Assembly (NCBI GenBank): GCA_964580435.1
Contig: CAZOKP010000005.1
Location: 11,245-75,244 of the forward strand
Direction of reading: 5' to 3'
Length of the DNA: 64,000 bases
Origin: CAZKEW01 sp964580435
Lineage (GTDB): Bacteria; Acidobacteriota; Aminicenantia; Aminicenantales; UBA8522
Shown here: positions 25,693 through 32,931 of the stretch, in pieces
Layout of the letters: each line of letters starts with the position of its first letter
Position numbering within the stretch: position 1 is the stretch's first letter
The notes under the pieces: generated by a model
Told to the model about the DNA's origin: nothing
Database searches by the model: none
The model's input: only the letters and a program-made list of their open reading frames with translations
Position numbers and translations under genes: made by a program

Positions 25693-25776
25693 GGAACGCT
25701 CCGACCCAACCGCGCCTCTCAAGGCTAGTTCTCCACGGTGATGGGCCAATGAAAAAGAACTAAAAATTCGCCCCAG

Positions 25777-25838
25777 GAAATTCACCCCTGATTTCATCCA
25801 AAAGGGTGATTGACCCATGAAAAAGGCCGTGGCATCGT
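25777..25838 (+). promoter_or_regulatory. Shared regulatory element, copy 1 (before PilZ protein 1)
   Basis: A 39-bp block (25777-25815) is 35/39 identical to one at 42811-42849. Inside it are TCACCC (25782-25787) and GGGTGA (25804-25809) as inverted half-sites. It ends in TTGACC (25810-25815), which serves as a -35 box, while the -10 near 25833 (CATCGT) is weak. Poor -10 plus a conserved upstream block suggests an activator-dependent promoter. Confidence 0.6.
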
Positions 25839-25868
25839 AGGCTCTACACAAAGGAAAAGGAAGCGAAT

Positions 25869-26228
25869 ATGCGATCGAAATCCTCGCTCTTTCATCTGGA
25901 CAAAGCAGAGAGGAAGGGCCAGGCCTTCAACCTTCCTCTCCCGACGGTCGTAGAAGGGCAAGATGCCGCGGGAAAGACATTCCAGGAAAAAACCGTGCTC
26001 TTCTATATCAGCCATAAGGGCGCTTCATTCAATCTGCCGAACGCCATCGCTCTTGGGTCCAAGCTGAAGCTGATCATCGACCTGCCCCCAGCATTGGCCG
26101 AAGATAAGAACCTGAAGCTCGTCATCAAGGGCAAAGTGGCTCTCGTGGAGGCTAATCATTCGCACCCCTCCAGACAGCGGGTCTCTCTGAGGTTTGAAAG
26201 CAAGTATTTTATCAAAGCGGACGATTGA
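25869..26228 (+). CDS. PilZ-domain-like protein 1 (degenerate c-di-GMP site)
   Basis: 119-aa protein made of one PilZ-like domain. It aligns with PilZ protein 3 of this cluster: FNLPLPTVVEG, then YISHKGASFNLPN, GSKLKLIIDLPP and RVSLRFESKYF. The canonical RxxxR is RKGQA (second Arg lost) and the D/NxSxxG motif is YISHKG, with Tyr in place of Asp/Asn. c-di-GMP binding is therefore doubtful. AAGGAAGCG precedes the ATG. Controlled by the shared 34-bp element. Confidence 0.75.
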   Translation: MRSKSSLFHLDKAERKGQAFNLPLPTVVEGQDAAGKTFQEKTVLFYISHKGASFNLPNAIALGSKLKLIIDLPPALAEDKNLKLVIKGKVALVEANHSHPSRQRVSLRFESKYFIKADD

Positions 26229-26360
26229 GGCCCCCCTGTCCTCAGTCGAAGGAAATGGATAGGCCTCTTGCCGGCGCGTTCAAGATCATCAAGACCGCGC
26301 CCAGAGGCAGGATGAAGCCAAGTTGCCTAATCTCTGTGGATGATAAGAATGTCAAAAAAA

Positions 26361-26417
26361 TCACCCTCTGATTCATCCCCAAGAGCGATTGAACTCAGAG
26401 AAGAAGCCGACGAAAAT
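26361..26417 (+). promoter_or_regulatory. Shared regulatory element, copy 3 (before PilZ protein 2)
   Basis: 34-bp block 26361-26394 matches copy 1 at 24 of 34 positions without gaps, beginning TCACCC and ending in TTGAAC as -35. A 17-bp spacer then GAAAAT (26412-26417) forms the -10. Predicted transcription start near 26424 is 6 nt before the ATG at 26430. Confidence 0.5.
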
Positions 26418-26429
26418 TGGTCTGCGGAA

Positions 26430-26819
26430 ATGAACGAAAAGGAAGAACTCTCCAAACCCTCCACCCATGGCGCGGCCAGAGCCGGGAAGAGAGAGCGCGC
26501 CTTCGAGCTCTCTCTCCCAGCTTTGGTTACGGGCGTGGATGCCCTGGAAAACAAGTTCAGGGAAAAAACCCAAGTCTTGTCCATAAGCTCGGAAGAGGCT
26601 ACGGTCTGGCTCAAGTCAAGAGTTATGCTGGGGTCTAAGCTGGACTTGGCCCTAGACATCCCCAAGACGCTGATCCTGGAGAATCATTTCAAGCTTCGCC
26701 TCTCCGGCACGGTCATTCTCATGCAAAATGACTCGGCACGGGCTGGCAAAAAGCAGCTTGTATCCGTGCGGCTGGACAAAAAATTCCGCCTGCTTCCGAT
26801 TCCTCCCTCGATCAATTAA
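26430..26819 (+). CDS. PilZ-domain-like protein 2 (degenerate c-di-GMP site)
   Basis: 129-aa protein from the ATG at 26430. The frame is open back to an ATG at 26340 (159 aa), but that stretch coincides with the shared promoter element and its -10 box, so the shorter, near-leaderless start is preferred. The PilZ core reads FELSLPALVTG, ISSEEATVWL, MLGSKLDLALDIPK and LVSVRLDKKFRLL. RxxxR is degenerate (RERAF) and the Gly of D/NxSxxG is Glu (SISSEE), so c-di-GMP binding is unlikely. Confidence 0.7.
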   Translation: MNEKEELSKPSTHGAARAGKRERAFELSLPALVTGVDALENKFREKTQVLSISSEEATVWLKSRVMLGSKLDLALDIPKTLILENHFKLRLSGTVILMQNDSARAGKKQLVSVRLDKKFRLLPIPPSIN

Positions 26820-26856
26820 TAGACATCTCTCTTCCCGTCTTTGGGCAATTATTTCC

Positions 26857-26885
26857 TTGACAAGAATTCATCGATTTAATAGAAT
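26857..26885 (+). promoter_or_regulatory. Promoter of the LuxR-type regulator gene
   Basis: TTGACA (26857-26862), 17-bp spacer, TAGAAT (26880-26885). Transcription start near 26892 leaves a leader of about 63 nt that contains a strong hairpin. Confidence 0.75.
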
Positions 26886-26909
26886 TTTGCCTACCGGAGA
26901 ATTGATATA

Positions 26910-26945
26910 CCTCTTTGGCTCAGGGGTTAAGAAAGACCAAAGAGG
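26910..26945 (+). promoter_or_regulatory. Leader hairpin overlapping the ribosome-binding site
   Basis: CCTCTTTGG (26910-26918) pairs perfectly with CCAAAGAGG (26937-26945) around an 18-nt loop. The 3' arm contains AGAGG and runs into GAGAG just before the ATG at 26955, so folding would hide part of the Shine-Dalgarno. It could equally be a dyad operator in the DNA. Confidence 0.5.
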
Positions 26946-26954
26946 GAGAGAACT

Positions 26955-27641
26955 ATGAATAAAAAACCAATAACCACGGAAGAAAAAAGAATCAAAATCC
27001 TCATTTTCTGTCCCTCTGAAATCATCCTCTCGGGCATCCTCAGAGCTCTGGAAGTGGACGCGGGGATTGAGATCACGAATGTAGAAAAGAATACGATCGA
27101 AACGTTCATGGATTCGATCAAAAAACTCAGGCCGCACGTCATCCTCTTTGCCAACACGGAGCCCCTGCCCAATATGAGGGAAATCTGCAAGGCGATCAAG
27201 GAGATCTCCAAGCTCCAGAGCAAATCCCAGTTGCTGATCCTGGGCAGTATTCCCTCCCATGAAGAAATCGTCGGGCTCATCAATGCTGGCGCCCGGGGAT
27301 ATTTCGACCTCACCGACCCGTCCAGTCAACTCTCCGAAGCGATCCGCGTTATCCACAAAGGAGAAATCTGGCTTCCCCGGGACAAGATGAGCAGCATCAT
27401 GGACCGGATCATCTCCGTGGTCGGAAGAGACCTCAAGGAAAAAACTCTGGACCAGCTAACCCCCACCGAATTCCAGGTCCTCAGGCTGATCGGGCAGGGC
27501 AAGAGCAACGATGAAATCGCCGAGATCCTTTTTATCAGTAAAAACACGGTCCGGTCTCATATCAAGAGCATCTATGCCAAGCTCGATACCCACAGCCGGT
27601 TGCAGCTGGCCCTTTATGCCATTAATTCTGCCCTATTTTAA
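26955..27641 (+). CDS. NarL/LuxR-type regulator with a pseudo-receiver domain
   Basis: 228-aa transcription regulator. The N-terminal domain has the receiver fold (RIKILIFCPSEI, HVILFANTEPLP, LINAGARGYFDLTDP), but the phosphorylatable Asp is replaced (ILFAN where ILLMD is usual), the acidic pair is CP and the conserved Lys is missing, so it cannot be phosphorylated normally. The C-terminal LuxR helix-turn-helix is intact: LTPTEFQVLRLIGQGKSNDEIAEILFISKNTVRSHIKSIYAKL. Between PilZ genes 2 and 3; a candidate regulator of the cluster. Confidence 0.87.
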   Translation: MNKKPITTEEKRIKILIFCPSEIILSGILRALEVDAGIEITNVEKNTIETFMDSIKKLRPHVILFANTEPLPNMREICKAIKEISKLQSKSQLLILGSIPSHEEIVGLINAGARGYFDLTDPSSQLSEAIRVIHKGEIWLPRDKMSSIMDRIISVVGRDLKEKTLDQLTPTEFQVLRLIGQGKSNDEIAEILFISKNTVRSHIKSIYAKLDTHSRLQLALYAINSALF

Positions 27642-27668
27642 TGAAACCTAAAAAAATCAGAGGTTGAG

Positions 27669-28064
27669 ATGAAGAAAGTTCAAAAATCCAAAAAGAGAAT
27701 TCCCCTGCCTGTGGTCCGGACCAATCGACGAAGGGAATGGCGCTTTGACTTGCCCCTCCCGACGACCATCGAGGGGAAACTCCCCCACGGAGAACAATTT
27801 AAAGAATTCACCACGCTCGAGAATATCAGCTCCACGGGAGCCTATTTCTGCCTGGATTCCGGCGTCATCGTCGGCTCGAAGCTCAACCTTATGATCGACC
27901 TTCCCCCGAAGCTAACGGGAGGCAAAGAGGTTAAGCTCCATCTTGGGGGAATCACCGTCCGCCTTGAAGAACCGGACAAGAAAGGCAAGAGGCAAGGCGT
28001 GGCCATCCGCTTCAGCAAAGATTTCAATTTTGTTGAATCCGAAAAAAAGAAGAAATCAAAGTAA
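27669..28064 (+). CDS. PilZ domain protein 3 (canonical c-di-GMP receptor)
   Basis: 131-aa PilZ protein with both c-di-GMP motifs: RREWR (RxxxR) at about residues 21-25 and NISSTGAYF (D/NxSxxG). The barrel continues with GSKLNLMIDLPPKL and GVAIRFSKDF. Basic tails at both ends (KKVQKSKKR, EKKKKSK). It follows the LuxR-type gene by 27 bp and is probably co-transcribed. This is the only one of the three PilZ proteins expected to bind c-di-GMP. Confidence 0.87.
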   Translation: MKKVQKSKKRIPLPVVRTNRRREWRFDLPLPTTIEGKLPHGEQFKEFTTLENISSTGAYFCLDSGVIVGSKLNLMIDLPPKLTGGKEVKLHLGGITVRLEEPDKKGKRQGVAIRFSKDFNFVESEKKKKSK

Positions 28065-28161
28065 TTTTCCGGTTCAGACCCGTCAGCCCGGATCTCATTC
28101 CTCAAGAATTGGCGAGTCTGGGCAGCGATGACATCATTCTGAAGAGCAGGCCGACCCCATC

Positions 28162-28791
28162 ATGAGCATTTTGACCGTCGCGCTCACGGGAGGGATTGCG
28201 ACAGGCAAGTCCGTCGTCGCCCGGATGCTAAAACTGCGCGCTTGCTATATCCACTCTGCCGATCGAGTCGCCCGCGACCTGATGAAACCCCGCCTCCCGG
28301 CCTGGATAAAAATAGTCTCTCACTTCGGCCCGGAGGTCCTGAATCCCGACCAAACAATTGATCGCTCCAAACTGGGTGTCATCATCTTCTCAAATAAAAA
28401 AGAGCGGCAGTTTCTCAACAGCCTCATTCACCCTCTCGTCCTGGAAAAGAAAATGGAGGCAATTCGGCGACTGGAGAAAAAAGGCCGCTACAAGATATTT
28501 GTGTCCGAGGCGGCTTTAACCGTCGAATCCGGGTTCGCCAGTTTCTTTGATAAAGTCATCGTTGTCCGCTGCGGAAAAGAGACGCAGATCCGGAGGCTGA
28601 TGGGAAGGGATAAGATCAGCCGTGCCGAAGCCCTCAAGAAAATTCGTAGCCAGATGCCGCTGGAAGAAAAGCTGAAATATGCCGATTACGTGATCGACAC
28701 ATCCGGCACCTTGGACGAAACAGCCAGGCAGACGGAGGCTGTCTATCAAGGTCTTCTGTCCGATTACCGCAGGAAGTCGAAAACGTCCTAG
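28162..28791 (+). CDS. coaE: Dephospho-CoA kinase
   Basis: 209-aa last enzyme of coenzyme A synthesis, phosphorylating the 3'-OH of dephospho-CoA. P-loop GGIATGKS at residues 10-17, then SADRVARDLM, LINSLIHPLV-type region (FLNSLIHPLVLEKK) and RLMGRDKISRAEALKKIRSQMPLEEKLKYADYVIDTSG, all typical. Its TAG stop shares CTAG with the stop of the convergent gene. Confidence 0.94.
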   Translation: MSILTVALTGGIATGKSVVARMLKLRACYIHSADRVARDLMKPRLPAWIKIVSHFGPEVLNPDQTIDRSKLGVIIFSNKKERQFLNSLIHPLVLEKKMEAIRRLEKKGRYKIFVSEAALTVESGFASFFDKVIVVRCGKETQIRRLMGRDKISRAEALKKIRSQMPLEEKLKYADYVIDTSGTLDETARQTEAVYQGLLSDYRRKSKTS

Positions 28792-29732
28792 ACCAGCAGG
28801 GCGGCGGCCAAAAGGGGAATCATGATTTCGTGATGCCCGATAAAGTAAAACCCCTTCCCTTTTTTGCCCACGGGTCTCTGGACGACGTTTTGAGACGGAC
28901 GATAGTGATGGATGAAATCAAAAACCGCGGTGGAAAAATCGTCCAGAGCCTTGCCCCTGTTTCTGACGAAGGATACCGCTTTGAGGAAGACTTCGGGCAG
29001 GATGACGGCTGAGCCGACGTTGATGAAGACTCCTCCTCCTTCAAGGCTTTCCACGAGAGAGCAGAAGAGAAAAAAATCAGCCAAGGATGTTTTTCCGATG
29101 GCCTCGCCGCTTGCTTCCGGATGGAAGTGGATCGTGTCTGTCCCCACAGCCACATGGACGCTGACGGGAATGCCAAGATCGGATGAAGCCGCCAGGAGGC
29201 TCAGGTGTTTATAAGGAAAGCGCGAGGCGGCAATCATTCTGCCGACTGCATCTCCCAACCCGATCCCCTGCTTGGCGCCCGCCCTTATGGCCCTGTTTAA
29301 AAGTTCCCCGGTTTCCTTGGCCATACCAAACGTCCCGTCTTTGACCCCGGAAGCGACATCCTCTGAAGTCCGGCCGGCAAAGGCGATTTCGAAGTCATGA
29401 ATGATGCCGGCTCCATTCAGGGCCAGCCCGGTGACCCAGCCCTCTCTCATCAGCTGGATGATCACCGGGCTCAAACCCACCTTGATCACATGGGCGCCCA
29501 GGGCAAAAAGGATGGCTCTTTTTTTCGACTTGGCCGCCCGGACGAGAGAAATAAATTCTTTGAAATCCCTGGCGGCCAAAATGTTGGGAAGGCTGCCAAG
29601 AAATCCCTCCAGGCCGCTCGAGGGCGAATAATCCTTGGCGAAGTCTTTGACCTCGACTTTGCTCTTTCTCGCAAGGAGTGAATGGGTCCTCAATCCCGCC
29701 GAAGAGCGCTTCTGGGATGGTTTGTTCTTCAT
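28788..29732 (-). CDS. Conserved protein of unknown function (Rossmann-like)
   Basis: 314-aa soluble protein. Features: FALGAHVIKVGLSPVIIQLM, LNGAGIIHDFEIAFAGRTSEDV, DGTFGMAKETGELLN, VGTDTIHFHPEASGEAIGK, GGGVFINVGSAVILPEVFLKA and a C-terminal HHYRPSQNVVQRPVG. The Gly-rich turns and His-rich segment suggest a nucleotide- or sugar-binding enzyme. I considered a deoxyhypusine-synthase-like fold but the defining motifs are absent. GGGGAG 8 nt before the ATG. Downstream of the HU gene on the same strand. Confidence 0.7.
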   Translation of the reverse strand: MKNKPSQKRSSAGLRTHSLLARKSKVEVKDFAKDYSPSSGLEGFLGSLPNILAARDFKEFISLVRAAKSKKRAILFALGAHVIKVGLSPVIIQLMREGWVTGLALNGAGIIHDFEIAFAGRTSEDVASGVKDGTFGMAKETGELLNRAIRAGAKQGIGLGDAVGRMIAASRFPYKHLSLLAASSDLGIPVSVHVAVGTDTIHFHPEASGEAIGKTSLADFFLFCSLVESLEGGGVFINVGSAVILPEVFLKAVSFVRNRGKALDDFSTAVFDFIHHYRPSQNVVQRPVGKKGKGFYFIGHHEIMIPLLAAALLV

Positions 29733-29827
29733 GGCTGAATCTCCCCTGTCTCGAGAATCCGAGGATGTCCTCTCCTGCGTTTGCCGGAGAGTGGGTCGAC
29801 GAGGTTATGCGCGAGGATCACTCGGGT

Positions 29828-30106
29828 TTATTTTTTGACCAGGGTGTTCTTCAGGTCTTGGCCGGAACGGAACTTGATCCGTTTTCCCTTTTCTATCTTG
29901 ATCTGTCTTTTCCGGCGGATATCCCGACCGAAGCCCGTTTTCTTGTTGACGACCTTGAAGCTCCCAAATCCCCTGATCTCGATCTTCTGATTCTTGGTCA
30001 AGGCCTCTTTTAAGGCCGCCAATATGGATTCGACGATTAACAATGATTTGGCCCTGTTGAATTCCGAATTCTTCTCAATAGCAAGGGCAATATCATTCTT
30101 AATCAT
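29828..30106 (-). CDS. HU/IHF family DNA-binding protein
   Basis: 92-aa histone-like protein. EIRGFGSFKVVNKKTGFGRD with the following RRKRQIKIEKGKRIKFRSG is the beta-arm that inserts into the DNA minor groove; the N-terminal helices (KNDIALAIEKNSEFNRAKS) dimerise. AGAGGAG lies 6 nt before the ATG. Cannot tell HU from IHF with confidence; the arm and IRGFG wording lean to IHF-like. Confidence 0.93.
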   Translation of the reverse strand: MIKNDIALAIEKNSEFNRAKSLLIVESILAALKEALTKNQKIEIRGFGSFKVVNKKTGFGRDIRRKRQIKIEKGKRIKFRSGQDLKNTLVKK

Positions 30107-30141
30107 GTGAATCTCCTCTGATCCGGTCGGACGATAGATAA

Positions 30142-30170
30142 TAATTAATGAATCACAAATAAAAAGTCAA
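30142..30170 (-). promoter_or_regulatory. HU/IHF gene promoter
   Basis: Minus strand TTGACT (30165-30170), 17-bp spacer, TAATTA (30142-30147), divergent from and nearly back-to-back with the nfeD promoter. Confidence 0.55.
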
Positions 30171-30179
30171 GACGTATTA

Positions 30180-30208
30180 TTGACTTGATTTTCTCGAGTT
30201 CATATAAT
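30180..30208 (+). promoter_or_regulatory. nfeD promoter abutting its start codon
   Basis: TTGACT (30180-30185), 17-bp spacer, TATAAT (30203-30208). The -10 ends 9 nt before the ATG at 30218, so the transcript would begin 2-4 nt before the start codon. Confidence 0.75.
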
Positions 30209-30217
30209 GAGAACACG

Positions 30218-31495
30218 ATGAAAAAAAATTCCCTTCTTCTCTTTTGCTTTGTTCTTTTGTCGCTCCAGGTCAACGCCGCGATTCTAAAAATTACGGTCGA
30301 CGCTCCCATCCATCCCATCTCTTCTGAGTACATTATCAAGAGCATCGAACACGCGGAGAAAGAAAACGCCGGTTTGATCATCCTGGTCCTGAATACGCCG
30401 GGAGGTCTGGATTCCTCGATGCGGGAGATCATCGCGAAAATTCTCGTCTCCAAAGTGCCGCTGGCCACTTACGTGAGCCCGAGCGGCGCTCGGGCCGCCT
30501 CGGCCGGTTTTTATATCGCCATCGCTAGCGATCTTTTCGTGATGGCTCCAGGGACTAGCACGGGGGCCGCCCATCCGGTCGGGGTTTCCCTCACCGGCCA
30601 AGGAATGGACAAGACCATGGAGGAGAAAGTCACCAATGACGCGGCTGCCTATATCAAAACCCTGGCTGAAAAAAGGGGAAGGTCCGTCCAGCCGTCGGAA
30701 GACGCTGTCAGGAAAAGCCTCTCTTATACAGAAAAGGAAGCCTTCGAGCTCGGGTTGATCGACCTCGTTGCCAAGAACGAGCAGGAGATCATCGATCATT
30801 TTGACAATAAAATCATCAAGCGATTCAACGGCGAAGACCTGCTGTTGCATCTCAAGGACGAACCCATCATTGAAATCCCGATGTCGACCAGGCAGAAGTT
30901 TCTTCTCACCATTTCCAACCCTAACCTGGCTTACATCCTGCTTATGCTCGGGCTTCTCGGCCTCTATTTTGAGTTTTCTAACCCCGGGGCCATTCTGCCC
31001 GGGGTTATGGGAGGCATCTGTCTGCTTCTGGCCATATTCTCTTTCCAGATTTTGCCCATCAATTATGTCGGGCTCCTGCTCATCCTGCTGGCTATCGGGT
31101 TGTTCATCTTGGAGGTCAAGGTCCATAGTTATGGAATTCTTTCCGTCGGAGGAATAGCGGCTATGGTCATCGGGTCCATCATGCTTATCAATGCGCCTAT
31201 TCCGGAGCTCAGGCCCAGCCTTAGATTCGTCATTCCTGTGGCCGTCAGCTTTGGGGTGGTCTTTTTGTTCCTCGTCTTCCTGGTGATCCGGGCCCACGCC
31301 AAAAAGGTCCAAACGGGGAAGGAAGGGCTCATCGGCGAAATCGGTGTCGCTGAGACCGACCTCAACCCGGAGGGGAAGGTCTTTGTCCATGGGGAGCTGT
31401 GGAATGCCGAAACGACTGGAGAGATCCCCAGGGGCAGCCGAGTCAAGGTCATCCAGGTCTTGAACGGCCTTAAGATACGCGTGCAAAAAATCTGA
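30218..31495 (+). CDS. nfeD: NfeD-family membrane serine protease (ClpP-class, long form)
   Basis: 425-aa membrane protein. After the signal peptide (MKKNSLLLFCFVLLS) comes a ClpP-like protease domain with LNTPGGLDSSMREI and the nucleophile region SPSGARAASAGFYIAIASD, then GTSTGAAHPV. Four to five transmembrane segments follow (about 225-350), ending in the soluble NfeD OB-fold (GLIGEIGVAETDLNPEGKVFVHGELW). These proteins pair with stomatin/slipin proteases, and the slipin gene is next. Start at 30218: no Shine-Dalgarno, -10 box 9 nt away, probably leaderless. Confidence 0.93.
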   Translation: MKKNSLLLFCFVLLSLQVNAAILKITVDAPIHPISSEYIIKSIEHAEKENAGLIILVLNTPGGLDSSMREIIAKILVSKVPLATYVSPSGARAASAGFYIAIASDLFVMAPGTSTGAAHPVGVSLTGQGMDKTMEEKVTNDAAAYIKTLAEKRGRSVQPSEDAVRKSLSYTEKEAFELGLIDLVAKNEQEIIDHFDNKIIKRFNGEDLLLHLKDEPIIEIPMSTRQKFLLTISNPNLAYILLMLGLLGLYFEFSNPGAILPGVMGGICLLLAIFSFQILPINYVGLLLILLAIGLFILEVKVHSYGILSVGGIAAMVIGSIMLINAPIPELRPSLRFVIPVAVSFGVVFLFLVFLVIRAHAKKVQTGKEGLIGEIGVAETDLNPEGKVFVHGELWNAETTGEIPRGSRVKVIQVLNGLKIRVQKI

Positions 31496-31520
31496 CTTGA
31501 CATAGACTGAGGAGGTCAAA

Positions 31521-32285
31521 ATGATTACTTTTCCTATTATCGTCGTCGGTTTTGTCGTCCTATATTTGTTGAACTCGATCAAAATCTTAAGGGAATATGA
31601 ACGCGGCGTTATCTTTCGCCTGGGACGCGTCCTCCCCCATCCCAAAGGCCCCGGTCTTATTTTTGTCTTTGCTCCGATCGACAGGATGATCAGGGTCAGC
31701 TTGAGGATTATTACCCTGGACATCCCGCCGCAAGATGTCATCACCAAGGACAACGTCTCGGTCAAGGTGAATGCCGTCGTATATTTCCGCGTCATGGACC
31801 CGCTCAAAGCGATCATCGAAGTCCAAGATTATCTTTATGCGACCTCCCAGCTTGCCCAGACGACCTTGCGCAGTGTGCTCGGCGAGGTCGAACTCGACGA
31901 CCTCCTTTCTAAGAGAGAGAAGCTCAATGCCCAGCTCCAGGACATTCTGGACAAGCACACCGATCCCTGGGGGATCAAGGTCCAGCTCGTCGAAACAAAG
32001 CACGTTGACTTGCCCGACAACATGGTCAGGGCCATTGCCAAGCAGGCCGAGGCGGAAAGAGAAAGAAGGGCCAAGGTCATCCATGCCGATGGAGAGTTCC
32101 AAGCTGCTTCCAAGCTGACCGACGCCGCAGAGATCATCTCTCGAAATCCGCAGGCCCTTCAGCTACGCTATCTCCAGACCCTCACGGAGATCGCCGTCGA
32201 GAAGAATTCGACGATCGTCTTTCCCCTGCCCATCGAAATTTTGAAATCTTTTGGCTATGAGAAAGCGAAGTCCGAGAAACCATGA
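31521..32285 (+). CDS. Slipin / SPFH-domain membrane protein
   Basis: 254-aa stomatin-like protein with one N-terminal membrane hairpin (ITFPIIVVGFVVLYLL) and an SPFH domain (REYERGVIFRLGRVLPHPKGPG, VITKDNVSVKVNAVVYFRV, LRSVLGEVELDDLLSKREKLN), then a coiled coil with AEAERERRAKVIHADGEFQAA. It scaffolds membrane microdomains and works with NfeD, encoded 25 bp upstream. GGAGG is 7 nt before the ATG. Confidence 0.95.
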   Translation: MITFPIIVVGFVVLYLLNSIKILREYERGVIFRLGRVLPHPKGPGLIFVFAPIDRMIRVSLRIITLDIPPQDVITKDNVSVKVNAVVYFRVMDPLKAIIEVQDYLYATSQLAQTTLRSVLGEVELDDLLSKREKLNAQLQDILDKHTDPWGIKVQLVETKHVDLPDNMVRAIAKQAEAERERRAKVIHADGEFQAASKLTDAAEIISRNPQALQLRYLQTLTEIAVEKNSTIVFPLPIEILKSFGYEKAKSEKP

Positions 32286-32917
32286 TGAAAAACAGAGAAT
32301 TCAGAGAATTGCAGGTCTCCAGTACTCAGCTGGCCATTATATTTCTGGGGATTCTGATCATCGGGGTCATCATCTTCCTGCTTGGAGTTTCTGTGGGGAA
32401 AAAGCACGCTAAAATCGCCCAGAAATCGAACCTCATCGCCCAGCAGCAGCCTGAGCAGGTCAAAGAGAAGATATCCCTCCCGGAGACAAAGCCGTTGCTG
32501 CAGCCCGCCAAGACATCCACGAGGCAGGCTGCCCCCGGTCAAAAACAGGCCCCCGTCGAAAAGCCCAAGGAAGAGCCAAAAGCAGCTCTTAAAGTCGAGC
32601 CCGAGAGAGAAACGGACAAGAAGGTGGAGCCCAAGCTGGAGGCAAAGGTCACCGAGAGTGTTCCCGCAGCGAAAACGAACCTTTATTACGTCCAAGTCGG
32701 TGCGCTCGCAGACAGGCCGGCTGCTTTATCCACGGCCCAAAAATTCAAGACTCAGGGCTACCCGGCCCTTATTTTAGACCCTCTCCCCACGGACAGAAAG
32801 CCTGTTTTCCGGGTGAGGATTGGGGGATTTCAAACCAAGGAAGAAGCAGAATCCGCCAGAACAAAGTTAGCCTCAGCGGCCGGAAGGAAAACAGATTATT
32901 TCATCGTCAGAGATTAA
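32282..32917 (+). CDS. SPOR domain protein
   Basis: 211-aa inner-membrane protein: short cytoplasmic start, one membrane segment (LAIIFLGILIIGVIIFLLG), a Lys/Pro/Glu-rich linker of about 95 residues, and a C-terminal SPOR domain (YYVQVGALADRPAAL, FRVRIGGFQTKEEAESART). SPOR domains bind denuded peptidoglycan at the septum, so a cell-division or envelope role is likely. Overlaps the slipin stop by 4 bp. Confidence 0.85.
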   Translation: MMKNREFRELQVSSTQLAIIFLGILIIGVIIFLLGVSVGKKHAKIAQKSNLIAQQQPEQVKEKISLPETKPLLQPAKTSTRQAAPGQKQAPVEKPKEEPKAALKVEPERETDKKVEPKLEAKVTESVPAAKTNLYYVQVGALADRPAALSTAQKFKTQGYPALILDPLPTDRKPVFRVRIGGFQTKEEAESARTKLASAAGRKTDYFIVRD

Positions 32918-32931
32918 AGAATCCAGCGGCC

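Noticed and set aside
26340..26429. N-terminal 30 codons of PilZ protein 2
   Set aside because: They coincide with the shared promoter element and its -10 box and do not align with PilZ; probably not translated, though the frame is open.
28788..29732. Deoxyhypusine synthase
   Set aside because: The family signature for NAD and lysine binding is not present; only a vague overall resemblance.
30284..31816. 510-codon open frame antisense to nfeD and slipin
   Set aside because: Crosses two well-supported genes and has low-complexity, Asp/Arg/Gln-rich translation.
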